Below are positions 33,885-43,691 of a stretch of 64,000 bases of DNA, piece by piece. The position numbers and the translations under genes were made by a program. The notes beneath the pieces are model-generated. The model made no database searches. It saw only the letters and a list, made by a program, of their open reading frames with translations, and was not told the origin of the DNA. How positions within the stretch are numbered: the stretch's first letter is position 1; the number at the start of each line of letters is the position of its first letter. This stretch comes from Fluviicola sp. (lineage in GTDB: Bacteria > Bacteroidota > Bacteroidia > Flavobacteriales_D > Crocinitomicaceae), in contig NZ_JAQSWB010000002.1 of assembly GCF_029266855.1 (NCBI RefSeq), positions 657,078 to 721,077 of the forward strand, read 5' to 3'.

Positions 33885-34505
33885 ATGAGCAAAGAATTAT
33901 CGACAGAAGAGAAGATCCGCGAAGCTGCAAAGAATGTCTTTATCGCTAAAGGGTTTGATGGCTGTACCTCACGGGAAATCGCCAAAGCTGCCGGAATGAA
34001 TGTGGCGCTTGTAAACTACTATTTCTGTTCTAAAAAACAACTGTTTAAACTCGTTTTTGAAGCCGCACTGGAAGATTTTATGCTTTCAACGGTGGAAGTC
34101 TTCAAAAAAGATCTCAGTCTGGAATCTAAAATGAGGATTTTCATCGAAAGGGAATTTGAATTCCTGATTCTTCACCCGGATATTCCCCGTTTCATTTTAT
34201 CGGAGCTTTCACGTGGTGATAAGTGCGAGTTTGATCATGCAGGAATCCTTGATAAAATAGCTGATACCGGCGTTTTTGAAGAGTTACTGGATGCACAGGA
34301 GAAAGGAATTATTCGCAAAGTTGATTTGACGAATTTGATGTTGTTGATCATGTCAAATTGTCATTATCCCTTCATGGCAAAACCATTGATGAAGTATTTG
34401 AATGGTTTGTCGGAGGAAGAATACCAGGAGCGTTTAATGCTCCAGAAACAATACGTTACGGAAATGCTAATCGGGTATTTATTTATCCCAAAAACAAATA
34501 ATTAA
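33885..34505 (+). CDS. TetR/AcrR family transcriptional regulator
   Basis: The 206-residue protein has the N-terminal TetR helix-turn-helix 'STEEKIREAAKNVFIAKG', 'TSREIAKAAGMNVALVNYYF' and 'KKQLFKLVFEAA' (about residues 6-65). An all-helical ligand-binding domain follows. It is first in a four-gene plus-strand set with an outer-membrane channel, an adaptor and an RND pump, and most likely represses that operon and itself. The inverted repeats at its promoter are the candidate operator, and a TTTAAAC half-site recurs before the next gene (34513-34519). Confidence 0.93.
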   Translation: MSKELSTEEKIREAAKNVFIAKGFDGCTSREIAKAAGMNVALVNYYFCSKKQLFKLVFEAALEDFMLSTVEVFKKDLSLESKMRIFIEREFEFLILHPDIPRFILSELSRGDKCEFDHAGILDKIADTGVFEELLDAQEKGIIRKVDLTNLMLLIMSNCHYPFMAKPLMKYLNGLSEEEYQERLMLQKQYVTEMLIGYLFIPKTNN

Positions 34506-34530
34506 CACATCATTTAAACAAAGATTTAAT

Positions 34531-35832
34531 ATGAGAAAAGGTTTATTAGGTGTACTCATGGTCCTGGGAGTTGGAAGTAATGCTTCAGCTCAGGTATTGG
34601 ATCTTGAAACATGTTTGAAAATGGCGGACACGGCCAATTTATCCATTGTTAACTCCCGTTTGGACGTAACAATGAATAAAAGCCAGATTTCGTCTTACTT
34701 AACTGCGCGTTACCCCAAGATTGTTGCGAATGCTGATTACAGGTACAACGCGATTATTCCCGGTCAGCTGCTCCCGGCTGAAATGTTTGGAGGTCCTCCA
34801 GGCTCTTATACTACTGTGAAATTTGGTGTTCCATATGTTTTTAGTAACTCCATCCAGTTGCAGCAAATCCTTTTCAATCCTCAGGTTAATTATGGTATCA
34901 GTACGCTGAAGATCCAGCAGGAAGTAATCGAAATTCAGCAAAAAATTACGGAGCGTGACAGCAAGGCGCAGGTTGCAAATACCTTCTTCAACCTTCAGGC
35001 AATCAATAAACAGCTCACGTTCATAGATTCGAACCTGGTGAATATTGACCGATTGATTGGTAATATGGAAGCGATGGAGAAGCAAAAAATGATCGTTAAA
35101 ACAGAAGTTGATAAGCTTCGTATCAACAGATTGAACTCGGTAAATGCCAAACAAACACTTTTGGCAAACCAAGAGCAATTGGAAATGCTCTTGAAAATCC
35201 TGATCGGATTGCCGGAAGAGCAGAAAATCACACTGGCATCGGACGATCTGGTAGAGAAATCCATTTTAGTGGAAGGAAATACCATCAACTACCCGGAATT
35301 GGAATTGGTCGGCGCGCAGATACGCATGAATGAAGAAGAGAAAAAAGGGAACAATATGGCTTACTTACCTTCTTTGTCTTTTGTTGCGGGATACAATTAC
35401 ACCTACAATATGAAACCTGAAGACAATGTACGTCAGGGAATTCCGTCAGCATTTTTAGGAATTCGCCTGGATTGGACTTTGTTTGACGGGATGGAAAAGT
35501 ACTACAAACAAAAGGTTACCAAGATTTCACACATGAAATTGGAAAACCAGAATGAGTTGTTAACTCAGCAGCTGCACATGCAGACTGAAAATGCAAAACG
35601 CCAGATCGAAATTCAGGTGAATTCATTAGGGATCGCCCAGGAACAGCTGAAACTTTCGCAAAGTGTTTACAGGCAAACGGAACTTCAGTACAATGAAGGA
35701 ACTATTGACTCGAATGACTTGATCAAGGCTAGTACGGATTTACAGCAATCGCAAACCAACCTGGTTTTGGCATATGTGCAATTGCGCCAAGCCGAACTGG
35801 AATATTTGAAAAACATAGGGAATATTAAATAA
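34531..35832 (+). CDS. TolC family outer-membrane efflux protein
   Basis: The 433-residue channel has a signal peptide (MRKGLLGVLMVLGVGSNASAQ, cleaved after Ala-Gln) and no lipobox, unlike the OprM-type protein of the other pump. The OEP fold is recognised by 'LDLETCLKMADTANLSIVNSRL' (split) and 'SYLTARYPKIVANADYRYN', and in the second half by 'YLPSLSFVAGYNYTY' and 'RQTELQYNEGTIDSNDLIKAS' (split). It lies 25 bp after tetR and 24 bp before the adaptor gene, so all are co-transcribed. Confidence 0.92.
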   Translation: MRKGLLGVLMVLGVGSNASAQVLDLETCLKMADTANLSIVNSRLDVTMNKSQISSYLTARYPKIVANADYRYNAIIPGQLLPAEMFGGPPGSYTTVKFGVPYVFSNSIQLQQILFNPQVNYGISTLKIQQEVIEIQQKITERDSKAQVANTFFNLQAINKQLTFIDSNLVNIDRLIGNMEAMEKQKMIVKTEVDKLRINRLNSVNAKQTLLANQEQLEMLLKILIGLPEEQKITLASDDLVEKSILVEGNTINYPELELVGAQIRMNEEEKKGNNMAYLPSLSFVAGYNYTYNMKPEDNVRQGIPSAFLGIRLDWTLFDGMEKYYKQKVTKISHMKLENQNELLTQQLHMQTENAKRQIEIQVNSLGIAQEQLKLSQSVYRQTELQYNEGTIDSNDLIKASTDLQQSQTNLVLAYVQLRQAELEYLKNIGNIK

Positions 35833-35856
35833 TTAATCAGATTAACTTAGATAGAA

Positions 35857-36906
35857 ATGAAAAGAGTTATTATTATAGTCGTCGTAGCAGTAGTTTTGGT
35901 AGGGCTAGTTGTGTTTAAATTAAAGTCGAACCAGAAAGAGGTTCAGGCAAAAATTTTCATTAACGATGTAAATGCAGCAGTGTTAGTAAAGACTGCAAGC
36001 CCAACTACTCACTCATTTGAAAGTTCACTTTCTTTTCTCGGAACATTTGAACCGGCTCGTCAGAACGTGATCGGATCAGACGCTAACGGAAAATTGGTGA
36101 GTATCCGTTTTGAAGAAGGAGACCAGGTAAAACAAGGTCAGTTGTTGGCAAAGGTAGATGATGAAATGCTCCGGTTGCAGCTTGAGAACGCAGAAGTTGG
36201 ATTGGAAGGCCAGAGAAATGACGACAAACGTTATTCCAACCTGGAGAAGGAAAATGCTATTTCAGGAGTACAGGTTGAAAAAACAAAATTGGGAGTTCGT
36301 TCAAGTGAATTGCAAAAGAAGCAGATTCAAAAACAAATCAGAAGCACATCAATTACTGCACCGTATTCAGGGGTAATTACACGTAAGATGGTTGATTTGG
36401 GATCTTTTATAGGGCAGGGAACACCTTTGTTCGAATTAACAGATATTTCAAGCTTAAAGTTGACGGTAAATGTTCCTGAAAGAGATGTATTGAAATTTAA
36501 ATTGGGTCAGGCAGTGACAATCCGCGCTGATATCTACGGGGTAAGAGATTTTCCGGGAAGAATCACTAATATTTCTGTTGTAGCGGATAGAGCACATAAC
36601 TTCAAGGTACAGGTTACCGTTCCGAATCCGAAAAGAGAATTAATGGCAGGAATGTACGGTTCGGTTCGTTTGAAAAACAATGAAAGCGTTACAGCACTTT
36701 CCGTTCCGAGAGTTGCTTTGGTTGGTTCGTCTAAAAATCCACAGGTCTATGTTGTTCGCGATAATGTTGCGTATTTGACAACCTTCACTGCCGGAACTTC
36801 AGACGGAGATTACATTGAGGTGGTCGACGGAATCAAAAAAGGAGATGTGATTGTTGTAAAAGGTCAGGTGAATCTTCAGGACAAAACAAAGATTAAAACC
36901 AATTAA
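35857..36906 (+). CDS. RND efflux periplasmic adaptor (HlyD/MFP family)
   Basis: The 349-residue adaptor is anchored by an N-terminal helix (MKRVIIIVVVAVVLVGLVVF) with no lipobox, so it is probably membrane-tethered. The first lipoyl half is 'VSIRFEEGDQVKQGQLLAKVDD', split at about 88-109. A short alpha-hairpin follows, then the second lipoyl half 'APYSGVITRKMVDLGSFIGQG', split. A beta-barrel domain ('LKLTVNVPERDVLKFKLGQ') and a membrane-proximal domain end the protein. The hairpin is short, as in MexH/HlyD-like adaptors. It lies between its channel and its pump genes. Confidence 0.92.
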   Translation: MKRVIIIVVVAVVLVGLVVFKLKSNQKEVQAKIFINDVNAAVLVKTASPTTHSFESSLSFLGTFEPARQNVIGSDANGKLVSIRFEEGDQVKQGQLLAKVDDEMLRLQLENAEVGLEGQRNDDKRYSNLEKENAISGVQVEKTKLGVRSSELQKKQIQKQIRSTSITAPYSGVITRKMVDLGSFIGQGTPLFELTDISSLKLTVNVPERDVLKFKLGQAVTIRADIYGVRDFPGRITNISVVADRAHNFKVQVTVPNPKRELMAGMYGSVRLKNNESVTALSVPRVALVGSSKNPQVYVVRDNVAYLTTFTAGTSDGDYIEVVDGIKKGDVIVVKGQVNLQDKTKIKTN

Positions 36907-36919
36907 ATAAATTAAGGTC

Positions 36920-39900
36920 ATGACATTAACGGAACTATCCATTAAGCGACCTTCCTTCATTATTGTAATTTTTACAATTTTGATTGGTGGAGGTCTGATA
37001 AGTTACAATCAATTGAGTTATGAGTTATTGCCGGATTTCTCTCCGCCAATTCTTACGATTACAACTTTATATCCGGGTGCTTCCCCTGCAACGGTGGAAA
37101 CACAGGTGGCGAAACCTATGGAAGACGCCTTGAGTGGTCTCGAAAATATTTCTGAGGTAACCACATTTTCCATGGATAATGCATCTGTAGTGATGCTGGA
37201 ATTTAAAGCTTCTGCAGATATTGACGTCGCTTTGGAGGATGCACAGCGGAAGATCAATAATATTTTGAATGAGTTGCCGGAAGGGACAAAAGCTCCGACA
37301 ATCGCAAAAATTGAACCCAATGCATCTCCGGTACTCCAGGTAAGTGCGATAGCTAAAAATATGGGCGATCGTGAGTTCATGGAGTTGATGGACAAAGAAC
37401 TTCTTCCGCAGATCAAACAGACCAAAGGTGTTGCGGAAGTGCAGGTGATAGGTGGTGAGAAACGCGCGTTCAGAGTGGATGTGGATAAAGATAAACTGAA
37501 AATGTATGGTTTGTCTTTAACACAGGTAAACCAGATCGTAGCTGCTGCAAACGTTGAATTCCCTACCGGTAAATTGAAAAATGAAACCGAGCAGATGACA
37601 GTGCGTTTGGCTGGAAAATTCCAGACAGTTGATGATTTGAAAAATCTGATCATATATACGGACGGAACTTCTTCTGTTCGATTAGGTGATGTTGCTGATG
37701 TTACGGACGGATCGGAAGATGTGGTAACTGTGAGCCGCTATAACGGGGTAAACGGGATCGGACTTCGAATTAAAAAGCAAAGTGATGCGAACGCTGTGGA
37801 TATGGCGAACCTGACTAAGCAAAAATTTAAAGAGATCGAAGCCAAATATCAGAAAGAGGGAATCAAATTTACGGTTGCAACGGATACTTCAATCCCTACA
37901 ATCGAATCGGTAGATGCAGTATTGCACGATTTGGAACTGGCGGTTCTGCTGGTGGCAGCTGTAATGATGCTTTTCCTGCATAGTTTGCGTAATGCGATGA
38001 TCGTATTGATCGCTATTCCGGCGTCTTTGATCTCCACTTTTATTGCGATGTACATGCTGGGTTATACGCTCAACCTCATGACGCTGCTCGCAATGTCCCT
38101 GGTGATCGGTATTCTTGTGGATGACTCCATTGTGGTACTGGAAAATATTTACCGCCACTTACAAATGGGGAAAGGCCGCAGAAAAGCTGCTTTGGACGGA
38201 CGAAATGAAATCGGATTTACTGCTTTGGCAATTACCTTAGTGGATGTCGTGGTATTCTCTCCGGTGGTTTTCATTGAAGGAACAATTTCTGATATCTTAC
38301 GCCAATTCTCGGTGGTTGTGGTAGTCTCCACACTAATGTCCTTATTAGTGTGTTTTACCCTAACTCCTTGGCTGGCTTCGCGTTTGGCAAAAGAAGTGAA
38401 ACTGAATCCGAAAAATCCTTTCCAACGCTTCCTGATGTGGTTTGAAGCTATGATCAAATCATTTACTGACGGATATGTGAAATTGGTTGCCTGGTCCTTG
38501 AAACACAAGATCATCATGGGACTTGGCGTACTGGCGATCTTCTTCGCAAGTATGGCTACTATGGGGCTAGGTATTGTCGGGCAGGAATTTGTGGCCCAGG
38601 GAGACCAGGGGAAATTCATGATCAAGCTGAAATACGATAAGAGTACTACTTTCGAAGAGAATAATGCTACAACATTGGAGATCGAACAAATGATCTTAGC
38701 CCAGAAGGATGTTATTGACATTGTTTTTGCAAACGTCGGTGGTCCGTCTTCAGGGATGGGTGCGGCTTCTTTTGGACAAGAGAACAGATCTGAGATCACA
38801 GTGAAGATGAAGAAGGATATGCAGAAAAAATATCCGACTTTAAATTACATGGATGAGATTCGGAAGAAGATTCAGGATAAATATCCGGGAGTGGAGGTGA
38901 AAGCTTTAAACATGGGAATGGTGGATTCGGAAGAAGCCCCGATTGAGATTTTCCTTTCTTCGGATGATTCTGAGCTCTTGATGAGAGAAGCAAGACGACT
39001 GAAAACAAAAATCCTGAGTATTCCCGGAGCGAAAGACCCGAGTATCTCCACAGATGAATTTTCTCCTGAAGTCCGTATCGAACTGGATCGCGAGAAAATG
39101 GGGCAGTTAGGTTTGCCGATCGCCAGTGTAGGGATGCAGCTTCAGAGTGGTTTAACAGGAAATGATGACACACGCTTTGACATTAAAGGTGAAGAATATG
39201 ATATTCGCATTATGCTGGATAAATACGACAGAAGCAACGTGGACAATATCCGGGAAATGGCTTTTGTTACCAATGACGGGAAGCAGGTTCGCCTAAGTGA
39301 ATTTGCAGATGTTTCTATTGAGAACGGTTACGGTCAGCTGGAACGGAAAAATCGTATTTCAAATACAACTTTGAGATCTTATGTATTGGGAACTGCCGCA
39401 GGTACTGTTGCAGATTCGATTACTAAATATCTGGAAAAAGCGCCACTTGATAAAAATGTGCGTATGCTTTGGGGTGGGGAAGTAAAACGTTCGAAAGAAT
39501 CCATGGGCGCTTTGGGTACGGCAATGGGGATCGGTTTGATCCTGGTTTACCTGATCATGGTAGCACTTTATGACAATTTCATCTATCCTTTCGTTGTATT
39601 ATTCTCAATCCTGGTTGCCCTGATCGGTGCGATTTTAGCTTTGAACTTATCGTCGTCGAATATGGGAATCTTTACGATGCTCGGTATGCTGATGTTGCTG
39701 GGACTCGTCGCCAAGAATGCCATTTTGATTGTGGATTTCACCAATCACTTGAAAACGGAAGGGCGATCTACATACAATGCGCTTCTCGAGGCAGTTCGCG
39801 AACGTATGCGCCCGATTTTGATGACAACCATTGCTATGGTGATCGGTATGATTCCAATTGCTACGGCAACAGGTTCCGGTGCAGAATGGAAAAACGGACT

Positions 39901-40060
39901 TGCCTGGATTTTGATCGGAGGTTTGACAAGTTCAATGTTCTTGACTATTATTGTAGTACCAATTATGTATTACCTAGTTGACAGATTGCAGGTGAAATTG
40001 ACAAGAAAGAAAATAAATCTCGAAGGAGATGATGATGCTACCGTTCACGGAGTGATTTAG
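36920..40060 (+). CDS. RND efflux permease (AcrB-related)
   Basis: This 1046-residue proton-driven pump starts 'MTLTELSIKRPSFIIVIF' and has 'YPGASPATVETQVAKPMEDAL' (split) typical of the family. The proton-relay Asp pair is in 'GILVDDSIVVLENIYRHL'. TM10-12 motifs are 'LGLVAKNAILIVDFTNHL' and 'RMRPILMTTIAMVIGMIPIA'. It diverges clearly from the minus-strand pump and is closer to the CusA/MdtB-like 'efflux RND transporter permease' group common in Bacteroidota. The substrate is unknown. It is last in the tetR-led operon, followed by a strong terminator. Confidence 0.94.
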   Translation: MTLTELSIKRPSFIIVIFTILIGGGLISYNQLSYELLPDFSPPILTITTLYPGASPATVETQVAKPMEDALSGLENISEVTTFSMDNASVVMLEFKASADIDVALEDAQRKINNILNELPEGTKAPTIAKIEPNASPVLQVSAIAKNMGDREFMELMDKELLPQIKQTKGVAEVQVIGGEKRAFRVDVDKDKLKMYGLSLTQVNQIVAAANVEFPTGKLKNETEQMTVRLAGKFQTVDDLKNLIIYTDGTSSVRLGDVADVTDGSEDVVTVSRYNGVNGIGLRIKKQSDANAVDMANLTKQKFKEIEAKYQKEGIKFTVATDTSIPTIESVDAVLHDLELAVLLVAAVMMLFLHSLRNAMIVLIAIPASLISTFIAMYMLGYTLNLMTLLAMSLVIGILVDDSIVVLENIYRHLQMGKGRRKAALDGRNEIGFTALAITLVDVVVFSPVVFIEGTISDILRQFSVVVVVSTLMSLLVCFTLTPWLASRLAKEVKLNPKNPFQRFLMWFEAMIKSFTDGYVKLVAWSLKHKIIMGLGVLAIFFASMATMGLGIVGQEFVAQGDQGKFMIKLKYDKSTTFEENNATTLEIEQMILAQKDVIDIVFANVGGPSSGMGAASFGQENRSEITVKMKKDMQKKYPTLNYMDEIRKKIQDKYPGVEVKALNMGMVDSEEAPIEIFLSSDDSELLMREARRLKTKILSIPGAKDPSISTDEFSPEVRIELDREKMGQLGLPIASVGMQLQSGLTGNDDTRFDIKGEEYDIRIMLDKYDRSNVDNIREMAFVTNDGKQVRLSEFADVSIENGYGQLERKNRISNTTLRSYVLGTAAGTVADSITKYLEKAPLDKNVRMLWGGEVKRSKESMGALGTAMGIGLILVYLIMVALYDNFIYPFVVLFSILVALIGAILALNLSSSNMGIFTMLGMLMLLGLVAKNAILIVDFTNHLKTEGRSTYNALLEAVRERMRPILMTTIAMVIGMIPIATATGSGAEWKNGLAWILIGGLTSSMFLTIIVVPIMYYLVDRLQVKLTRKKINLEGDDDATVHGVI

Positions 40061-40076
40061 ATTAACTAACACATGG

Positions 40077-40108
40077 AATCCGGCAGACTATCACTGCCGG
40101 ATTTTTTT
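40077..40108 (+). terminator. terminator after second RND operon
   Basis: Perfect 10-bp stem AATCCGGCAG / CTGCCGGATT with a 7-nt loop and a T-run, 16 bp after the stop codon. Confidence 0.92.
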
Positions 40109-40150
40109 ATGACTGGATTTTTAGTAATTTCGATTTGAAGTCTGTTTTTA

Positions 40151-41182
40151 ATGAATAAGTTATCCGTTTTCCTATTCCTGCTTTCGATTGCTTGTAGTGG
40201 TTCTCTTGGTTTTTCACAGGAAGGTGCTTTCAAGCCACTTGATATTTCTTTTGATCTAGGCAAACTGAAACAACTGGATTTCGGAGTCGATTCACTGGAT
40301 CCGGATACCATTCTATTTCACTTGTTTCCTGCTCCGATGAGCGAAGACGATCCGGAATTATCCGAATGGAAAACCTCGGCTTATTGGACGTGTTCTTCCT
40401 GCTGGCGTGGAGAGTTGTACTCATTTGAAGAGGACGAGGATTTTGAGAAAGAATTGATTCCTTACGAACGTAATTATACTTCCTGTACATCCATTTTGAA
40501 CTATAAAACAAAAGATGGGATTGAGAGGGCGATGGCAAGTTTTTCAAGTTCACAAACGAATGATGGAACCGGAAGATTTACAAGAGGTGTATTGAGTCTT
40601 GCTCATTTTGAAAAGCAAAACGGGAATTGGAAATTAATCGACTTTAATCCTTTTGTGAATTTACAGGGAAGTTTTACACTTGCTTCTCCTGTTGATGCAG
40701 TTGTGTTTAATCCAAATGGCAAAGTGTATTTCACAATTCACGGCGGGGAAGCAAATGGGGTCTCTCCGGAAGATTACTGGCCCCTGTACCAGGGATTGTA
40801 TGTCATCGATGGAGAATCATTGAGTGATGTTTTGTACTTGAAAGGAGCAAGCTGTCGGGAAAATGGTGAAGCCGTAGGAAGTGTTTGGGATACGGAGATT
40901 ATGAAGATAGAATCTAATGTATTTGGAACGAATATTGAAACAAAAACGACCGGATTAATTGTGAAGGAATACAATTGGTTCCTGCCCAAAGCATTGCAAT
41001 TTATTTCAAAATCGGATTTTGATTTACTTCCCTTGCGTTTCAGCTTTACAGCAAACCAGGCATTCTATTATACAACGACAGGATGGAGGTTTGAAAAACC
41101 TGTTATTACTATTTGGTATACTGATTCGAAAGGAATAAAACATGAACAGCTAGTTACTACTCAAAATACCTGCGTTAAATGA
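40151..41182 (+). CDS. hypothetical exported protein
   Basis: The 343-residue protein has a signal peptide (MNKLSVFLFLLSIACSGSLGFSQ; the Cys in it is not in a convincing lipobox). It has a Cys pair motif 'YWTCSSCWRGELYSF' near residue 78, more single Cys later, and a beta-rich body ('YQGLYVIDGESL', 'VITIWYTDSKGI'). I recognise no family. It is the first gene of a tight three-gene unit: its last four bases overlap the next start (ATGA). Confidence 0.65.
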   Translation: MNKLSVFLFLLSIACSGSLGFSQEGAFKPLDISFDLGKLKQLDFGVDSLDPDTILFHLFPAPMSEDDPELSEWKTSAYWTCSSCWRGELYSFEEDEDFEKELIPYERNYTSCTSILNYKTKDGIERAMASFSSSQTNDGTGRFTRGVLSLAHFEKQNGNWKLIDFNPFVNLQGSFTLASPVDAVVFNPNGKVYFTIHGGEANGVSPEDYWPLYQGLYVIDGESLSDVLYLKGASCRENGEAVGSVWDTEIMKIESNVFGTNIETKTTGLIVKEYNWFLPKALQFISKSDFDLLPLRFSFTANQAFYYTTTGWRFEKPVITIWYTDSKGIKHEQLVTTQNTCVK

Positions 41183-42069
41183 AAATAGTCATCTCTACTT
41201 TAGTTTTGTTTTTTAACCTCTCTGCATTAAATGCACAGGAGAAAAAGATTTATATCGAAGATTTCACAATCAACGATCAAATTCTTTACGGGGTAATTGA
41301 TGGGAAATATCCGGTGACGATGTATTTGAAATTTGAAGAATACTCGCCTGAAAACTGGTTGTTTTATTCCATATCGGGCTGGTATTATTATGATAATGTC
41401 AAAAAGAAAATTCCACTCGTTGGAATTTATTCGGGAGGTTTGACACTGTATTCCTTTACTGATCCTGCACGTGCTGACAGTATCAAACACCTTGTTTCAC
41501 CGGTTTCCAATCCTTGGGAGAGCGTTGATGAGCTAATGAATCGATCAGGATTTAATGAGAAATTTTCTTTTGATTATAAAGACTATCAATATGTCGGAAC
41601 TTGGGAAAATGCTCAAAAACAACTCACGGTGAACTTTAGTGTGAGTGAGATTAATCTGGATAAATCACAGGAGTTCCTGGTTATCCCACTTCAAAATGGT
41701 GGACTGAAGCGCATTGATCTGCGTCAGTTCGGGCCGGTAAATAACGGTTATTCCATTTTTGCTTCAAAGCAGGATGCAGGTGGTTCCAAATTAATCCTGA
41801 AATATGAGGTTTCTTCTACGGCAAACCCAAATGGAATGTGTGGTGCAGGTTTCGAAATTGGTTACATGCTGCTGACATTTGATGCGAAAGGAACTTTGTC
41901 GGATTATCGTTTTGAAGATGTGGAAAGTTGCCTGGGGAATATGTGGTGCGAAACAACTGAGGTTCCGAATACGGATGGAAAGAAACTTATTTGCAAAGTA
42001 ACTGATTCGGAAGAAAAGGTCCGGACTGTAACAATCGATGGAGTGAACTTTACCCTGGTTTCAAAATAA
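41179..42069 (+). CDS. hypothetical exported protein
   Basis: The 296-residue protein has a signal peptide (MKIVISTLVLFFNLSALNAQ), an N-terminal half rich in Tyr/Trp ('ENWLFYSISGWYYYDNVKKK') and a C-terminal beta-rich half with conserved-looking 'CGAGFEIGYMLLTFDAKG' and 'ESCLGNMWCETTE'. I recognise no family, though it may be a mature-length periplasmic lipoprotein-free protein. It overlaps the previous gene by 4 bp and precedes the hydrolase by 3 bp, so the three are translationally coupled. Confidence 0.65.
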   Translation: MKIVISTLVLFFNLSALNAQEKKIYIEDFTINDQILYGVIDGKYPVTMYLKFEEYSPENWLFYSISGWYYYDNVKKKIPLVGIYSGGLTLYSFTDPARADSIKHLVSPVSNPWESVDELMNRSGFNEKFSFDYKDYQYVGTWENAQKQLTVNFSVSEINLDKSQEFLVIPLQNGGLKRIDLRQFGPVNNGYSIFASKQDAGGSKLILKYEVSSTANPNGMCGAGFEIGYMLLTFDAKGTLSDYRFEDVESCLGNMWCETTEVPNTDGKKLICKVTDSEEKVRTVTIDGVNFTLVSK

Positions 42070-42072
42070 ATC

Positions 42073-42891
42073 ATGAAACGAAGAAAGAATCGGTTTTATA
42101 CTGTTTTGGTCGGGATTTTATTTCTTACGATTGCAGGTTTAGCTTCTTTGTCTTCTGGGTATGAAACTCCCGGATCGACAGGCAAGAAAAATAAGCGCTA
42201 TGAAATTCGAATTGAGAAATTCCAGGTGCTTGATAGTATTCGAAATCGCCTTATCCCATATGCCTTATTTGCTCCTGTACTGAAAAAAGAGAAGGTTGAT
42301 TCCATTCGCCTGGTCATTTTCAGTCATGGTTACGGATCAAATTATCCCAAAAATTATCTGAATTATTCATACCTGACCAAACGGCTGGCAAGAGAAGGAT
42401 TCTGGACACTGAGTATTCAGCATGAATTACCCGGGGATAGTCTGATACCCACTATGGGAATCATTCAAATCGTTCGTATGCCGTTCTGGAAAAGAGGAGA
42501 GGAAAATATCTTGTTCGTTTTGAATCATTTTAAGAGGACAAACCCTGATCTGATAATTAGGTCGGTCGACCTGATCGGTCATTCAAACGGCGGGGATATG
42601 AGCGTTTTAACTGCTAAAAACCATCCGGAGTTTATTCGGAAAGTTATTACATTGGATAATTTAAGAATGCCCATTCCAAATGTTTCAAAACCCCAGTTTT
42701 CGAGTTTGCGTTCAGTAGATAAGAAAGCTGATACATTGGTTATTCCTCCGGAGGAAGTTTGCATCACTTGTGGAATAAGGATTATTCAGTTAAAACAAAC
42801 GACTCACAATCAGATGAATGATGAAGGTTCACGCAAACAGAAAAAACAGATCAATAACTATGTCAAAAAGATCCTGGAAGACCGGTTTTAA
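42073..42891 (+). CDS. membrane-anchored alpha/beta-hydrolase-like protein
   Basis: The 272-residue protein begins with basic residues and a single hydrophobic helix (about 8-27), which is either a signal anchor or an uncleaved signal. The body shows an alpha/beta-hydrolase layout: 'LVIFSHGYGSNYPKNY' (oxyanion-type HG motif), then the nucleophile elbow 'VDLIGHSNGGDMSVLTAKN' with Ser in GHSNGG. A C-terminal His is in 'QTTHNQMNDEG'. It resembles plastid- or PAF-hydrolase-like esterases, but the substrate is unknown. It closes the three-gene unit with the exported proteins upstream. Confidence 0.72.
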   Translation: MKRRKNRFYTVLVGILFLTIAGLASLSSGYETPGSTGKKNKRYEIRIEKFQVLDSIRNRLIPYALFAPVLKKEKVDSIRLVIFSHGYGSNYPKNYLNYSYLTKRLAREGFWTLSIQHELPGDSLIPTMGIIQIVRMPFWKRGEENILFVLNHFKRTNPDLIIRSVDLIGHSNGGDMSVLTAKNHPEFIRKVITLDNLRMPIPNVSKPQFSSLRSVDKKADTLVIPPEEVCITCGIRIIQLKQTTHNQMNDEGSRKQKKQINNYVKKILEDRF

Positions 42892-42910
42892 CCTTAATTT
42901 AATCTTTGGT

Positions 42911-42946
42911 GGATAAGTGCAAGATTATCCACCAGTTACCATGGTA
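42911..42946 (-). repeat. 36-bp dispersed repeat, copy 1
   Basis: On the minus strand it starts with the palindrome TACCATGGTA and then holds GGATAA-N8-TTATCC. It matches 34 of 36 bases of the copy at 58810-58845. It lies between the convergent 3' ends of the hydrolase gene and pdxJ. Confidence 0.85.
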
Positions 42947-42974
42947 GTTATTTTTGATCCAGCTAATTAAAAAA

Positions 42975-43691
42975 TTAATCTCTCAGCAAGTAGTTATATC
43001 GCTGAATCGTATTTTCCAATCCCAAATAGATCGAATCGGAGATCAATGCATGACCAATAGAAACTTCTGCCAACTGAGGGATGTTTTGCTTAAAGAATCG
43101 TAAGTTCTCCTGGTTCAGATCATGACCGGCATTTAGTCCTAAACCCAATTCCAATGCACGATTTGCTGCAATTACAAAGGGTTGGATTGCTTTCTCGGGA
43201 TCCTGCGAAAATGCTTCGGCATAGGGTCCTGTATACAATTCCACCCGGTCAGCTCCAGTTTTCACAACATATTCAATATTTTCCAAGTCGGTATCTACAA
43301 AGATAGAAGTACGGACTCCCCAGGATTTAATTCTTCGGATGATATCCTGTAAAACTTCCAGATGCTCTTTTGTATCCCATCCGGCATTACTTGTTAAAAC
43401 ATGTGGCGGATCAGGAACCAAGGTGGCTTGTGCCGGTCGGATTGCCTGGATCATTTCCATGAAACGCTGGTCGGGATAGCCTTCAATATTGAATTCGGTA
43501 GTTACAACTCTGGATAAATCCACCACATCTTTCCCCGTAATGTGTCTTTCGTCTGGTCTCGGATGAACTGTAATTCCCGCAGCGCCAAAGCGCTCACAAT
43601 CTATCGCTACCTGTACAACATTCGGTGTATTCCCTCCACGTGCATTTCGGATCGTAGCAATTTTATTGATATTTACGCTTAGCTTTGTCAT
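42975..43691 (-). CDS. pdxJ: pyridoxine 5'-phosphate synthase
   Basis: PdxJ condenses 3-amino-2-oxopropyl phosphate with 1-deoxy-xylulose 5-phosphate in the DXP-dependent route to vitamin B6. The 238-residue length fits a TIM barrel of this family. Recognisable stretches are '[23 protein letters not shown]' (split at 3-25), the catalytic '[13 protein letters not shown]', '[13 protein letters not shown]', '[15 protein letters not shown]' and '[15 protein letters not shown]'. It stands alone, with a near-consensus -7 element (TATCTTCG) upstream. Confidence 0.96.
   Translation of the reverse strand: MTKLSVNINKIATIRNARGGNTPNVVQVAIDCERFGAAGITVHPRPDERHITGKDVVDLSRVVTTEFNIEGYPDQRFMEMIQAIRPAQATLVPDPPHVLTSNAGWDTKEHLEVLQDIIRRIKSWGVRTSIFVDTDLENIEYVVKTGADRVELYTGPYAEAFSQDPEKAIQPFVIAANRALELGLGLNAGHDLNQENLRFFKQNIPQLAEVSIGHALISDSIYLGLENTIQRYNYLLRD

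Noticed and set aside
37018..38799. several long minus-strand frames inside the second RND gene
   Set aside because: They are antisense shadows of a well-conserved permease gene.
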